A stretch of DNA of 64,000 nucleotides from Enterobacteriaceae bacterium LSJC7 (GCA_000302695.1 AMFN01000003.1:248001-312000), one strand, 5' to 3'. Positions 1-10,026 are shown, counted from the first letter of the stretch. The notes: generated by a model from the sequence alone, not told the origin. Program-made: numbers and translations.

Positions 1-1081
1 ATACGTTCAGTTCAAAGTTGCCAGAGGCACCACCAATGTTGATCGCCACATCATTGCCCATCACCTGGCAGCACAGCATGGTCAAGGCCTCACACTGGGT
101 TGGGTTGACCTTGCCCGGCATAATGGAGCTACCCGGCTCGTTTTCCGGGATGCGGATTTCACCAATGCCACAGCGCGGCCCCGAGGCCAGCCAGCGCACG
201 TCGTTGGCAATTTTCATCAGCGATGCGGCAAGCCCCTTAAGCGCACCATGCGCCTGCACCAGCGCATCACAGCTTGCCAGCGCCTCAAACTTATTGGGGG
301 CAGTCACAAACGGCAGGCCCGTCTGTTCAGCCAGCGCCTGCGCCACGCGCTCGGCGTATTGCGGATGGGTGTTCAGTCCGGTCCCCACCGCCGTGCCGCC
401 CAGCGCCAGCTCAGCGAGGTGCTCAAGGCTGCTCTCAATGTGCTTACGGCTGTGGGTTAGCATCGCCACCCAACCGGAGATTTCCTGGCCGAGGGTCAGC
501 GGTGTCGCATCCTGCAAATGGGTGCGGCCAATCTTGACAATATCGTTAAACGCCACCGATTTGGCCTTCAGGGTTTGTGTGAGTGTTGCCAGCGCGGGCA
601 GCAGCGCATGGTGCAGCGCCGTCAGCGCCGCCACGTGCATCGCCGTGGGGAAGACATCGTTAGAACTCTGGCTTTTGTTGACATCATCGTTCGGGTGCAC
701 CAGCCGCGCCATGCCACGCTCGCCGCCCAGCAACTCACTGGCGCGATTGGCCAGCACTTCGTTCACATTCATGTTGGTCTGGGTGCCAGAGCCGGTCTGC
801 CATATCGCCAGCGGAAACTCATCCGGGTGTTTGCCTGCCAGCACCTCATCCGCTGCGGCAATAATCGCGTTGCCGCGCTGCTCATCGAGCAGACCCAGTG
901 CGATATTCACCGTCGCTGAGGCACGTTTGGTCTGCGCCAGGGCGTGGATGAGCGCGGGCGGCATTTTCTCTGATGAGATACGAAAGTGCTCCAGCGAACG
1001 CTGCGTCTGCGCGCCCCAGAGTTTGTCCTGCGGCACGCTGATGCTGCCCATAGAATCTTTTTCATGACGACTGGCTACCAT
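1..1081 (-). CDS. fumC: Fumarase C, class II fumarate hydratase (3' end outside window)
   Basis: Iron-independent fumarase that interconverts fumarate and L-malate in the cytosol as a homotetramer of the TCA cycle. The frame is open from the ATG at 1079-1081 to the window edge, giving about 360 residues of the usual 467, so the C-terminus is cut by the window and not by mutation. The N-terminal part reads [20 protein letters not shown], and the fumarase/aspartase signature [11 protein letters not shown] is encoded near positions 110-145. It lies downstream of fumA on the same strand with a 126-bp gap. In E. coli fumC has its own SoxS/MarA-responsive promoter in this gap; I did not identify that site here. 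Confidence 0.95.
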   Translation of the reverse strand, partial: MVASRHEKDSMGSISVPQDKLWGAQTQRSLEHFRISSEKMPPALIHALAQTKRASATVNIALGLLDEQRGNAIIAAADEVLAGKHPDEFPLAIWQTGSGTQTNMNVNEVLANRASELLGGERGMARLVHPNDDVNKSQSSNDVFPTAMHVAALTALHHALLPALATLTQTLKAKSVAFNDIVKIGRTHLQDATPLTLGQEISGWVAMLTHSRKHIESSLEHLAELALGGTAVGTGLNTHPQYAERVAQALAEQTGLPFVTAPNKFEALASCDALVQAHGALKGLAASLMKIANDVRWLASGPRCGIGEIRIPENEPGSSIMPGKVNPTQCEALTMLCCQVMGNDVAINIGGASGNFELNV

Positions 1082-1181
1082 GACCTGCTCCTGTGCAAAT
1101 AACGGAAAAGCATGGTGTTGAGTATGGCCGCTGGCGGTAAAAGAGTTTGGTGCTTCGTGCGGTTACGATGGGGGAAGATGA

Positions 1182-1197
1182 CCGCCCGAACGGGCGG
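1182..1197 (-). terminator. Hairpin between fumA and fumC
   Basis: A 7-bp perfect stem (CCGCCCG / CGGGCGG) with a two-base loop lies just after the fumA stop codon. Read on the minus strand it is followed by TCATCTTCCCC, which is not a good U-tract. It may be a weak terminator or an mRNA 3'-end stabiliser. Confidence 0.4.
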
Positions 1198-1207
1198 CCA
1201 GAGACAG

Positions 1208-2854
1208 TTATTTCACGCAGTTACTGCACTGTGAGGTCTGGATTTGTGTAAAGAAATCATTGCCCTTGTCATCGACCAGGATAAACGCCGGGAAGTCTTC
1301 AACCTCAATTTTCCAGATAGCTTCCATGCCCAGTTCCGGGTAGGCCACACATTCCAGATGGCGAATACTCTGCTGGGCGAGTACCGCAGCCGGACCACCG
1401 ATGCTGCCAAGGTAAAAACCGCCGTGTTTATGACAGGCGTCAGTCACCTGCTGACTGCGGTTACCTTTGGCCAGCATCACCATACTGCCGCCGTTGGCCT
1501 GTAGCAGGTCAACGTAGGAGTCCATGCGCCCGGCGGTAGTCGGCCCCAGTGAACCAGAGGCGTAGCCTTCCGGTGTTTTCGCCGGACCGGCGTAGTACAC
1601 CGGATGATCTTTGATGTACTGCGGCAGTGGTTCACCGCTGTCGAGCAGCTCTTTGAGTTTGGCGTGGGCAATATCACGCGCCACAATGATCGTGCCATTG
1701 AGCGACAGGCGCGTGGAAACCGGATACTGCGACAGCAGTTTTCTGATTTCATCCATCGGACGGTTCAGATCGACGCGCACCACCTCACCTTCACCGGCTT
1801 TGCGCAGGGCTTGCGGGATGTACTGCCCTGGATTGTGCTCCAGCTTCTCAATCCAGATACCGTCGCGGTTGATTTTGGCCTTGATGTTACGGTCAGCCGA
1901 ACAGGACACGCCCATACCAACCGGGCAGGATGCACCGTGGCGCGGCAGACGGATCACGCGAATATCGTGAGCGAAATATTTACCGCCGAACTGCGCGCCA
2001 AGACCGAGATTCCGCGCCTCTTCCAGCAGTTCAGCCTCCAGCGCCAGGTCACGAAACGCCTGGCCGTGCTCGTTACCTTGCGTTGGCAGCCCGTCATAAT
2101 ATTTGGTGGAGGCAAGCTTCACGGTTTTGAGCGTGGACTCAGCCGAGGTGCCGCCAATCACAAACGCGATATGGTATGGCGGGCACGCAGCGGTGCCGAG
2201 GGTGCGCATTTTCTCTACCAGGTAATTTTTCAGTTTGCCCGGCGACAGCAGCGCACGGGTTTCCTGGTAAAGGTAGGTTTTATTCGCCGAGCCACCGCCC
2301 TTGGCGATGCACAGGAATTTGTACTCCGCGCCGTCTACGCTGTAGAGGTCAATCTGTGCAGGCAGGTTGGTGCCGGTGTTGACCTCTTTATACATGTCCA
2401 GCGCCGCGTTCTGGGAGTAGCGCAGGTTGTCTTCGATGTAAGTGTTGTAGATACCGCGCGACAGCGCCTCTTCATCACCACCGCCGGTCCACACGCGCTG
2501 GCCTTTTTTGCCGGTGATAATCGCGGTGCCAGTGTCCTGGCAGGTCGGCAACACGCCTCTGGCGGCAATCTCAGAGTTACGCAGAAACTGTAGCGCGACG
2601 TATCTGTCGTTATCGCTGGCTTCTGGGTCATCAAGGATGGCGGCAACTTGTTTCTGGTGGGCGGGGCGAAGCATAAAGGAGGCATCGTGGAAGGCTTGCT
2701 GCGCGAGAAGCGTCAGGGCGTGCGGTTCAACTTTTAACACCTCCTGCCCTTCAAACTCTGACACAGAAACATAATCAGAGGTCAGCAGGTAGTATTCGGT
2801 GTCATCCTTTTTGAGCGGGAAAGGCTCCTGGTACTGGAAAGGTTTATTCGACAT
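1208..2854 (-). CDS. fumA: Fumarase A, class I iron-sulfur fumarate hydratase
   Basis: Oxygen-sensitive [4Fe-4S] fumarase of the TCA cycle, cytosolic homodimer. The 548-residue product has exactly the length of E. coli FumA and aligns without gaps. The three cluster cysteines are in the contexts PTCQDTG (about 105), TAACPPYH (about 224) and GASCPVGMG (about 318). The C-terminus ends in a cysteine-rich QCSNCVK. FumA and FumB are close paralogues; the fumA-fumC arrangement and the divergent manA decide for fumA. The start ATG at 2852-2854 matches the family start MSNKPF. The 215-bp gap to manA must hold both divergent promoters. Confidence 0.97.
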   Translation of the reverse strand: MSNKPFQYQEPFPLKKDDTEYYLLTSDYVSVSEFEGQEVLKVEPHALTLLAQQAFHDASFMLRPAHQKQVAAILDDPEASDNDRYVALQFLRNSEIAARGVLPTCQDTGTAIITGKKGQRVWTGGGDEEALSRGIYNTYIEDNLRYSQNAALDMYKEVNTGTNLPAQIDLYSVDGAEYKFLCIAKGGGSANKTYLYQETRALLSPGKLKNYLVEKMRTLGTAACPPYHIAFVIGGTSAESTLKTVKLASTKYYDGLPTQGNEHGQAFRDLALEAELLEEARNLGLGAQFGGKYFAHDIRVIRLPRHGASCPVGMGVSCSADRNIKAKINRDGIWIEKLEHNPGQYIPQALRKAGEGEVVRVDLNRPMDEIRKLLSQYPVSTRLSLNGTIIVARDIAHAKLKELLDSGEPLPQYIKDHPVYYAGPAKTPEGYASGSLGPTTAGRMDSYVDLLQANGGSMVMLAKGNRSQQVTDACHKHGGFYLGSIGGPAAVLAQQSIRHLECVAYPELGMEAIWKIEVEDFPAFILVDDKGNDFFTQIQTSQCSNCVK

Positions 2855-3069
2855 TTATCTCTCACTTGCTACTACAGCTACGTTAAATCCATTTCCGGTG
2901 CGGCATGCGGCGGCGGCGGCCCACACCAGAACGGTGGCGGCAAATATGTTATACATTTTTTTAACAAAAACTGAGACTGATACGACTTTTTACTCTTCGG
3001 GGTTACTTCAGACAAGAGAATTGGTTTAATAAGGCCAGAAACCTTTCCATTTATCACAAGGCATTGCTA

Positions 3070-4248
3070 ATGCAAAAATTAATCAACTCAGTGCAAAATT
3101 ATGCCTGGGGCAGCAAAACGGCGCTGACTGAGCTGTATGGCATTCAAAACCCGGACAATCTGCCTATGGCAGAGCTATGGATGGGTGCACATCCCAAAAG
3201 CAGTTCCTCTGTGACGCTGCCAGATGGCAGCGTACGTAGCCTGCGCGAGGTGATTAACGCAGACCCGACAGCCACGCTGGGTCAGGCGGTTAACGCACGT
3301 TTTGGTGAGCTGCCGTTTCTGTTTAAAGTGCTGTGTGCCGAGGAAGCGCTGTCTATCCAGGTCCATCCGAATAAGAAAGCGTCTGAAGCAGGCTTTGCCC
3401 GTGAGAACGCTGCCGGCATCCCGCTTGATGCCGCCGAGCGCAACTACAAAGACCCAAACCACAAACCGGAACTGGTGTTTGCACTGACGCCGTTTCTGGC
3501 AATGAACGCCTTTCGTGAGTTTTCAGACATCGTCTCGCTGCTGCAACCGGTGGCGGGTGCGCATCCGGCTATCGCCCACTTCCTGACAACCCCCCATGCC
3601 GACAGCCTGCGTGACCTGTTTGCTGCGCTGCTCAATATGCAGGGCGAGGAGAAACAGCGCGCGCTGGCGGTACTGAAATCTGTTCTGGAGACACATCAGG
3701 GCGAGCCGTGGCAGACCATTCGTCTTATCAGCCAGAACTACCCGGACGACAGCGGGTTGTTCTCACCGCTGCTGCTTAATGTGGTGAAGCTTGAGCCAGG
3801 TGAAGCCATGTTCCTGTTTGCCGAAACGCCGCACGCCTATTTGCAGGGCGTGGCGCTGGAGGTCATGGCCAACTCAGATAACGTGCTGCGCGCCGGGCTG
3901 ACGCCGAAGTACATTGATATCCCGGAACTGATGGCGAATGTGAAATTTACGCCGAAAGCGCCAGACACCCTGTTAACCGTGCCGGTGCAGCACGGCGCGG
4001 AGCTGGACTTCCCGATCCCGGTGGATGATTTTGCGTTCTCGCTGCATGAACTCAGCAGCAGCGCGGTTGAACTGGTGCAGGACAGCGCCGCGATTGTGTT
4101 CTGTGTTGAGGGTGAAGCCGTGCTGGTCAACGGCGGCGAGCGCCTGGTGCTCAAACCCGGCGAGTCAGCCTTTATTCCGGCCAGCGATGGCGCGGTCACC
4201 GTCAGTGGCGTGGGCCGTGTGGCAAGGGTGTTCAATAAGCTGTCGTAA
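3070..4248 (+). CDS. manA: Mannose-6-phosphate isomerase (type I phosphomannose isomerase)
   Basis: Zinc enzyme that interconverts mannose-6-phosphate and fructose-6-phosphate, linking mannose use and GDP-mannose supply to glycolysis. The product is 392 residues (E. coli 391). Zinc-binding segments are visible: SIQVHPNK near 97-99, HKPELVFAL near 134, and ETPHAYLQG near 255, followed by the LRAGLTPKYID signature. The frame is open two codons further upstream to a TTG, but the ATG at 3070 gives the family start MQKLINSVQNYAWGS and has an AAGG about seven bases upstream. It stands alone, divergent from fumA. Confidence 0.97.
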   Translation: MQKLINSVQNYAWGSKTALTELYGIQNPDNLPMAELWMGAHPKSSSSVTLPDGSVRSLREVINADPTATLGQAVNARFGELPFLFKVLCAEEALSIQVHPNKKASEAGFARENAAGIPLDAAERNYKDPNHKPELVFALTPFLAMNAFREFSDIVSLLQPVAGAHPAIAHFLTTPHADSLRDLFAALLNMQGEEKQRALAVLKSVLETHQGEPWQTIRLISQNYPDDSGLFSPLLLNVVKLEPGEAMFLFAETPHAYLQGVALEVMANSDNVLRAGLTPKYIDIPELMANVKFTPKAPDTLLTVPVQHGAELDFPIPVDDFAFSLHELSSSAVELVQDSAAIVFCVEGEAVLVNGGERLVLKPGESAFIPASDGAVTVSGVGRVARVFNKLS

Positions 4249-4267
4249 GCCCTCTCCCTCCCACCTT

Positions 4268-4306
4268 CCCAGGTGAGCCATGGCGCGGGCCACCTGGGTC
4301 GCTCTT
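4268..4306 (+). terminator. Possible manA terminator
   Basis: The inverted repeat CCCAGGTG ... CACCTGGG (4268-4275 with 4291-4298) has a partly paired interior and is followed by the pyrimidine-rich TCGCTCTTTT. The stem is good but the T-run is short. Confidence 0.4.
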
Positions 4307-4427
4307 TTGCGCTGGTTTTGTCTTATTCGGGAATCACTTACTGATTTTTCAGGCTGGTGTTGCTAAGCTTTTGGCGCACACCGCAATTTCACGCCGGGTC
4401 GGATAACCCGGTTTATCAGGAAATGAC

Positions 4428-5954
4428 ATGATGAAAAAATCTCTGGTTGCTGTTGGCGTTATTGTGGCACTGGGCGCAGTCTGGACCGGCAGCGCATGGT
4501 ATACGGGCAAACAGCTTGAAAAACGCATCAACGATGCCATCGTCGAAGCCAACAGTCAGCTTAAAGTCGCCGCCCCTGATGCCGGCCTGACTCTTGGCTA
4601 TGAGAACTACCAGCGCAACCTGTTCAGCAGCCAGTTGCAACTGGTCGTTAAACCCGACGCCAGCGCGAAAAATAGCTGGTTACAAAAAGACCAGAGCGTG
4701 GTGTTTAACGAAACGGTCGATCACGGTCCGTTCCCCTTCGCACAGCTCAAAAAGTTCAACCTGATACCTTCTATGGCTTCCGTGCATACGGTGCTTGAGA
4801 AAAATGCCACCACTCAGGCGCTGTTTGATATGGCGAAGGGAAAATCCTTTGCCGATATTGACACCCGCGTTGGCTACAGCGGTGCCACATCGTCAGATAT
4901 CACCCTGCTCCCGCTTGATTACGTTAAAGATAAAGTCAAAATCACCTTTAGCGGCGGCAGCTTTACGGCTGATGCCGATGCCAAAGGCGATAACGTTTCT
5001 CTCAAGGGCTCTGCGGACAGCGGCCTGGTATCCACACCGAATGAATACGGTCAGCAGGTACAGCTGACGTTTAATAACCTGAAAACCGACGGCGAAACCA
5101 ACCTTTCCACCTTCCAGGAGCGCGTAGGCAGCCAGACGCTGAGCCTCGACAAGCTCGCGGTGGCGGTTGAAGGTAAAGAGATGGCGGTGCTTGACGGGCT
5201 GAAAATCAACGGTAAATCCGCGCCTGACGCCGACGGCAAAACCCTCAATGGCGAGATAAGCTACACGCTTGATAAGCTGCGTATGCAAAACCAGGACATG
5301 GGCCAGGGCGGGTTGACGCTGAAAGTAAGCAAGCTTGACGGCGCGGCAGCACACCAGTTCAGCCAGATGTATAACGCCAAAACCCAGGCGCTGATGGCGC
5401 AACCGGGTATTGAAGACAACCCTGAGCTTTATCAGGAAAAAGCGCTGGACGCTCTGCTTTCAAGCCTGCCGGTACTGCTCAAAGGTGAGCCGGTGGTCAC
5501 CATCGCTCCACTAAGCTGGAAAAACGACAAGGGAGAGAGTTCGCTCACGCTGTCGCTGTTCCTTAAAGAGCCGGTTGAGCAGGATCTGAGCACGGCCATC
5601 AAATCCATTGACGGCAAGCTGACCATTCCGATGCCGATGGCAACGGAGTTGATGACACAGGTCGCGAAGATTGAAGGCTATCAGCAGGACGAAGCCAGCA
5701 AACTGGCAAGCCAGCAGGTGAAAGGCCTGGCGGCGATGGGCCAGATGTTCCGCCTGACCACGGTGACCGACGATGCCATCACCACCAGCTTGCAGTACAG
5801 CGGCGGCACCGCGACACTCAACGGCCAGCAAATGGCGCTTGAGCAGCTGCTCGGCATGTTTGGTCTGGACGTGCCAGCCGACGAGCCGGAGCTGGATAAC
5901 GACGCGCAGCCAGAAGAAGCGCCGCAGCCGCCGGTTATCCCGCCGGCACAATAA
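4428..5954 (+). CDS. ydgA: YdgA family protein (DUF945)
   Basis: Envelope protein of unproven function in the DUF945/YdgA family. The 508-residue product begins with an uncleaved-looking signal anchor (KKSLVAVGVIVALGAVWTG) followed by a long periplasmic domain rich in beta-type segments. It ends in a proline-rich low-complexity tail (EEAPQPPVIPPAQ). Length is close to E. coli YdgA (502). Two adjacent ATG codons (4428 and 4431) are possible starts, with AGGA upstream of both. Position after manA is as in E. coli, but the next gene is malI directly, because the uid genes and hdhA are absent. The biochemical role is not known. Confidence 0.9.
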   Translation: MMKKSLVAVGVIVALGAVWTGSAWYTGKQLEKRINDAIVEANSQLKVAAPDAGLTLGYENYQRNLFSSQLQLVVKPDASAKNSWLQKDQSVVFNETVDHGPFPFAQLKKFNLIPSMASVHTVLEKNATTQALFDMAKGKSFADIDTRVGYSGATSSDITLLPLDYVKDKVKITFSGGSFTADADAKGDNVSLKGSADSGLVSTPNEYGQQVQLTFNNLKTDGETNLSTFQERVGSQTLSLDKLAVAVEGKEMAVLDGLKINGKSAPDADGKTLNGEISYTLDKLRMQNQDMGQGGLTLKVSKLDGAAAHQFSQMYNAKTQALMAQPGIEDNPELYQEKALDALLSSLPVLLKGEPVVTIAPLSWKNDKGESSLTLSLFLKEPVEQDLSTAIKSIDGKLTIPMPMATELMTQVAKIEGYQQDEASKLASQQVKGLAAMGQMFRLTTVTDDAITTSLQYSGGTATLNGQQMALEQLLGMFGLDVPADEPELDNDAQPEEAPQPPVIPPAQ

Positions 5955-5963
5955 TGTCTTACC

Positions 5964-5986
5964 GGCGGCCCCGCTCGCGGGCCGCC
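5964..5986. terminator. Hairpin between convergent ydgA and malI
   Basis: A perfect 8-bp GC stem GGCGGCCC / GGGCCGCC separates the convergent ydgA and malI ends. There is no T-run on either strand, so intrinsic termination is uncertain. Confidence 0.35.
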
Positions 5987-5987
5987 A

Positions 5988-7019
5988 TCATCCCTGATGC
6001 CTGACCAGTCTTGAAGGCACAATAACGTTACTGGCTGTTCTCCGCTCTTCAGGTTGACTGTGTAAAATACGCTGCGCCGCACTGCGGCCAATTTCCCGTG
6101 CGGGTGTGGTTACCCAGGTAACCGGCACATCGTCAAGACGCGCCTCCGGCACGTCGGCAAACGCCGCCAGCGCCACCTGGTGGTCATAATAGCTGGCAAA
6201 ACTGTCCTCACCGCTCTGGCGCCCGGCGCGCAGCAAACCGAACCAGGCTCCCATGGCAATGGTGCTGTTGTGGCATACCACCGCCGTAATGGTTGGGTTA
6301 CGGTGTAACAAATTCGCCACCTCTTCAGCGGCCCGCCGTTGGGTGGACTCGCATTCAATAATCCACTGGCTGTGAAACGGCAACCCATACTGCAACAGCG
6401 TGGCGCAAAACCCGCCCAGCCGCTCGGCGCGCGTGAGCGATGCGCTGTGTCCACCAAGCCAGGCAATGCGCTGGTGCCCTTTTTTAATCAAATGCTCGGT
6501 TATCAGCCTCGCAGCCTGTTGATTATCCGGGCGCACCATCGCCACTTCATCTGGATGGCTTGCCCCGGAGGCAAACAGCAGCGCCACGCCGCTTTGCGCC
6601 GCGCGCTCACGCAGTTCAACCCAGCCGCCGCTGGCCCCCACAATCACAATGCCGTCCACGCCCTGGGCTATCAGCCTGTCCACGCATTGTTGCAGACGCC
6701 CGGCATCGCCCCCGTCCTGTAACAGCGTCAGGGTGCGTCCGTTTTGCTCCAGTTCTTCAGCCAGCCCCGCCGTTAGTTCTGCATAAAACGGGTGGCATAA
6801 ATCGTGCACAATGACCCCTATGCCACCACTGTAGCCACCGCGCAGTGCGACCGCCTGCTGGTTGCGCACAAAACCCAGCTTCTCTACGGCGGCATTTACG
6901 CGCTCTCCCGTCGCGCTGGAAATACGCCCTTTACCGCTCAGCACCAGCGACACTGTACTGACCGACACGCCAGCGGCCTGCGCCACATCGTTAATGGTGA
7001 TTCGTTTTAGCAGCGTCAT
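5988..7019 (-). CDS. malI: Maltose regulon repressor MalI (LacI family)
   Basis: DNA-binding repressor of the divergent malXY operon and of itself. The 343-residue product has the LacI-type helix-turn-helix at its N-terminus (TINDVAQAAGVSVSTVSLVL, residues about 8-27) and the hinge region, then a periplasmic-binding-protein-like ligand domain. Length matches E. coli MalI (342). It starts at 7019, opposite malX, and the divergent region contains two nearly identical MalI operators. The ligand is not known from the sequence. Confidence 0.95.
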   Translation of the reverse strand: MTLLKRITINDVAQAAGVSVSTVSLVLSGKGRISSATGERVNAAVEKLGFVRNQQAVALRGGYSGGIGVIVHDLCHPFYAELTAGLAEELEQNGRTLTLLQDGGDAGRLQQCVDRLIAQGVDGIVIVGASGGWVELRERAAQSGVALLFASGASHPDEVAMVRPDNQQAARLITEHLIKKGHQRIAWLGGHSASLTRAERLGGFCATLLQYGLPFHSQWIIECESTQRRAAEEVANLLHRNPTITAVVCHNSTIAMGAWFGLLRAGRQSGEDSFASYYDHQVALAAFADVPEARLDDVPVTWVTTPAREIGRSAAQRILHSQPEERRTASNVIVPSRLVRHQG

Positions 7020-7060
7020 TGCCGTCTCTTTTATTACGTCAGAAATCAGATTTCGTGATG

Positions 7061-7076
7061 GATAAAACGTTTTATC
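7061..7076. promoter_or_regulatory. MalI operator 1
   Basis: The perfect 16-bp palindrome GATAAAACGTTTTATC is identical to the known E. coli MalI operator. It lies 42 bp upstream of malI, where binding would block malI transcription. Confidence 0.9.
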
Positions 7077-7139
7077 TATCTGAGCCCGTGAAATCTGTTA
7101 ACAACATCAAATTACCAGGAATTGTCTGTAAAAAAACAA

Positions 7140-7155
7140 GGTAAAACGTTTTATC
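7140..7155. promoter_or_regulatory. MalI operator 2
   Basis: GGTAAAACGTTTTATC differs from operator 1 at one base and lies 44 bp upstream of malX. The two operator centres are 79 bp apart, one for each divergent promoter. Confidence 0.88.
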
Positions 7156-7198
7156 CTTCGCTGCGTTTACTTTCCATACATTCTCCAGGGAGTCGTTA

Positions 7199-8791
7199 AT
7201 GACGGCTAAAACCACGCAAAAAATTACGCTCTGGGAGTTTTTCCAGAGCCTTGGCAAAACCTTCATGCTGCCAGTTGCACTGCTGTCGTTCTGCGGCATC
7301 ATGCTGGGTATCGGCAGTTCACTGAGCAGCCGCGATGTTATCACTCTGCTGCCGTTTCTCGGCAACCCGGTGTTGCAACTGCTGTTTACCTGGATGAGCA
7401 AAGTCGGTTCTTTCGCCTTCAGCTTCCTGCCTGTGATGTTCTGTATCGCCATTCCGCTTGGTCTGGCACGTGAGAATAAAGGCGTTGCTGCCTTCTCAGG
7501 CTTTGTCGGCTACGCGGTGATGAATCTGGCGGTGAACTTCTGGCTGACGGCCAAAGGTATTCTGCCGACCACTGACGCAGACGTACTGAAAGCCAACAAC
7601 ATTCAAAACATTCTCGGCATTCAGTCTATCGATACCGGCATCCTGGGTGCGGTGATGGTAGGCGTTATCGTGTTTATGCTGCATGAGCGTTTTCACACTA
7701 TCCGTCTGCCGGACGCGCTGGCGTTCTTTGGTGGCACCCGTTTTGTGCCCATTATTACGCTGCTGGTGCTGGGGCTGTTTGGCCTGGTTATTCCGCTCAT
7801 CTGGCCGTTCTTTGCAATGGGCATTGCCGGACTGGGGCATGTTATCAACAGCGCCGGTGATTTCGGGCCCATGATTTTTGGTACCGGTGAACGCCTGCTG
7901 CTGCCGTTTGGTCTGCACCACATTCTGGTCGCGCTGATTCGCTTTACTGATGCAGGCGGCACGCTTGAGGTCTGTGGCCACAGCGTAAGCGGCGCGCTGA
8001 CCATCTTCCAGGCCCAGCTGAGCTGTCCTGAAACCCAGGGCTTTGCCGAGAGCGCCACCCGCTTCCTGTCGCAGGGTAAGATGCCGGCGTTCCTGGGCGG
8101 CCTGCCGGGTGCGGCCCTGGCAATGTACCACTGTGCCCGCCCGGAAAACCGCCACAAGATTAAAGGCCTGCTGATTTCAGGCGTGGTAGCTTGCGTGGTC
8201 GGTGGCACCACCGAACCGCTGGAGTTCCTGTTCCTGTTTGTAGCTCCGGTGCTGTACCTCATTCACGCGCTGCTGACCGGCCTTGGCTTTACCATGATGG
8301 CTATCCTTGGCGTGACTATCGGCAACACCGACGGCAACGTAATTGACTTTGTGGTCTTCGGCATCCTGCATGGGCTGTCCACCAAATGGTATATGGTGCC
8401 GGTCGTGGCCGCCGTCTGGTTTGCGGTTTACTATGGCATCTTCCGCTTTGCCATCATGCGCTTTAACATCAAAACGCCGGGTCGCGACGTTGAGAAAGCA
8501 AGCCAGGTGGAAAAAGCCATCAGCGGCACCATCGGCAAATCCGGCTACAACGTACCGGCCATCCTGGCAGCACTGGGCGGTGCGGATAACATCATTAGCC
8601 TTGATAACTGCATCACCCGTTTGCGTATGTCGGTAAAAGACATGTCGCTGGTCGACACCGATGCCCTGAAAGCACTGCGCGCCATTGGCGTGGTACAGCT
8701 CAATCAGCACAATTTACAGGTGGTGATAGGACCGCAGGTGCAGTCGGTCAAAGATGAGATGGAACTGCTGATGAACAGCGTTCAGGCTTAA
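7199..8791 (+). CDS. malX: PTS maltose/glucose-type EIICB component MalX
   Basis: Inner-membrane permease of the phosphoenolpyruvate phosphotransferase system that can take up glucose and maltose in E. coli; its natural substrate is unclear. The 530-residue protein has a long N-terminal EIIC domain with many membrane segments (about 1-400). A C-terminal EIIB domain carries the phosphorylated cysteine in SLDNCITRLRM (about residue 475). There is no EIIA domain. An AGGGAG lies upstream of the ATG. It is followed after 47 bp by malY and controlled by the two MalI operators. Confidence 0.96.
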   Translation: MTAKTTQKITLWEFFQSLGKTFMLPVALLSFCGIMLGIGSSLSSRDVITLLPFLGNPVLQLLFTWMSKVGSFAFSFLPVMFCIAIPLGLARENKGVAAFSGFVGYAVMNLAVNFWLTAKGILPTTDADVLKANNIQNILGIQSIDTGILGAVMVGVIVFMLHERFHTIRLPDALAFFGGTRFVPIITLLVLGLFGLVIPLIWPFFAMGIAGLGHVINSAGDFGPMIFGTGERLLLPFGLHHILVALIRFTDAGGTLEVCGHSVSGALTIFQAQLSCPETQGFAESATRFLSQGKMPAFLGGLPGAALAMYHCARPENRHKIKGLLISGVVACVVGGTTEPLEFLFLFVAPVLYLIHALLTGLGFTMMAILGVTIGNTDGNVIDFVVFGILHGLSTKWYMVPVVAAVWFAVYYGIFRFAIMRFNIKTPGRDVEKASQVEKAISGTIGKSGYNVPAILAALGGADNIISLDNCITRLRMSVKDMSLVDTDALKALRAIGVVQLNQHNLQVVIGPQVQSVKDEMELLMNSVQA

Positions 8792-8798
8792 TTATCCC

Positions 8799-8821
8799 GG
8801 CTCCCTCCACGCGAGGGAGCC
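8799..8821 (+). terminator. Intercistronic hairpin malX-malY
   Basis: A 9-bp perfect stem GGCTCCCTC / GAGGGAGCC sits between the malX stop and the malY ribosome site. It is followed only by TGTCTTT. It is more likely an attenuator or RNA-stability element than a full terminator. Confidence 0.45.
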
Positions 8822-8838
8822 TGTCTTTCAGAGGTACT

Positions 8839-10026
8839 ATGTTCGATTTTGCCACTCCCGTAGACCGCCACGGCACCTGGTGCACGCAGTGGGACTACGT
8901 TGCCGACCGCTTCGGCGCACCCGATTTGCTCCCCTTTACTATCTCCGACATGGATTTCCCGACCGCACCGTGCGTGTTAAATGCCCTGACCCAGCGCCTT
9001 AACCACGGCGTGCTCGGCTACAGCCGCTGGCAGAATCCGCAATTCAGCGGTGCGATTGCCCACTGGTTTGCCAGCCGCTTTGGCGCACACATTGACGAGC
9101 AGCAGCTTGTTTACGGTCCGTCGGTTATCTACATGGCCTCACAGTTGATTCGCCAGTGGAGCGCTCCCGGTGATGAAGTGCTGGTGCACACCCCGGCTTA
9201 CGATGCCTTCTTTAAATCCATCAACGGTAACGACCGCCAGGTACTGTCTGCCCCACTGACGCTTATCGACGGCGAATGGCAGTGTGATATGAGCGCGCTC
9301 GAATCCCTGCTGGCCCGCCCGCAGTGCACGCTGATGTTACTGTGCAGCCCACACAACCCGACCGGCAAAGTCTGGACCCAGGCCGAGCTTGAGCACATGG
9401 CGGTATTGTGTGAACGCCATAACGTTAGCGTTATCAGCGACGAAATTCATATGGATATGACCTGGGGAGAAAACCGCCACACGCCGTGGACACAAGTGGG
9501 CCGTAACCGCTGGGCGCTTATTACCTCGGCGTCCAAAAGCTTCAACATTCCCGCGCTGACCGGCGCTTACGGGCTGGTGCACAGCCCGGACGACAAAGCA
9601 CGCTACCTTGAGGTACTCAAAGGCCAGGACGGGTTATCTTCCCCGGCGGTGCTGGCTCTGGTGGCCCACATCGCGGCCTATCGTGAGGGCGCGGCCTGGC
9701 TGGATGCACTGCGCGACTACCTCAGCGACAATCTGGCCTATGTCGCTCGCGAGCTGAACGGTGCTTTCCCGCAATTAGCCTGGCGCATGCCGCAGTCCAC
9801 CTATCTGGCATGGATTGATTTACGCCCGCTCGGCCTTGATGACCACGCATTACAGCAAGAACTGATTGAACGGCAGAAAGTGGCGATTATGCCTGGCTTT
9901 ACCTACGGCGCTGAAGGCGTGGGATTTATTCGCCTCAATGCCGGATGCCCGCGCGTGAAGCTTGAAGACGGCGTACAGCGCCTGATTGCCGGCATTCGCG
10001 CCGTGCAGACGGCAAATCATGGCTAA
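8839..10026 (+). CDS. malY: MalY, PLP-dependent beta-cystathionase and maltose-system modulator
   Basis: Class I/II aminotransferase-fold enzyme with cystathionine beta-lyase activity; in E. coli it also binds and inhibits MalT, lowering maltose regulon expression. The 395-residue product shows the cofactor-binding features CSPHNPTGKVW (about 175), SDEIHMD (about 200) and the Schiff-base lysine in TSASKSFNIPAL (about 233). The C-terminus carries RLNAGCPR, a phosphate/carboxylate-binding type segment. Translation starts after AGAGGT. It is the last gene of malXY and is followed by a strong terminator at 10148. Confidence 0.95.
   Translation: MFDFATPVDRHGTWCTQWDYVADRFGAPDLLPFTISDMDFPTAPCVLNALTQRLNHGVLGYSRWQNPQFSGAIAHWFASRFGAHIDEQQLVYGPSVIYMASQLIRQWSAPGDEVLVHTPAYDAFFKSINGNDRQVLSAPLTLIDGEWQCDMSALESLLARPQCTLMLLCSPHNPTGKVWTQAELEHMAVLCERHNVSVISDEIHMDMTWGENRHTPWTQVGRNRWALITSASKSFNIPALTGAYGLVHSPDDKARYLEVLKGQDGLSSPAVLALVAHIAAYREGAAWLDALRDYLSDNLAYVARELNGAFPQLAWRMPQSTYLAWIDLRPLGLDDHALQQELIERQKVAIMPGFTYGAEGVGFIRLNAGCPRVKLEDGVQRLIAGIRAVQTANHG

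Noticed and set aside
18-1067. A 349-codon plus-strand open frame at the window start
   Set aside because: It is antisense to fumC, whose minus-strand frame encodes the clear fumarase signature; the plus-strand translation is Ser/Ala/Cys-rich and has no family features.
1604-2593. A 329-codon plus-strand open frame
   Set aside because: Antisense shadow of fumA, a full-length gene with all cluster cysteines.
3064-3069. TTG as an alternative manA start
   Set aside because: It adds two residues not present in the family; the ATG at 3070 has better spacing to AAGG and gives the conserved N-terminus.
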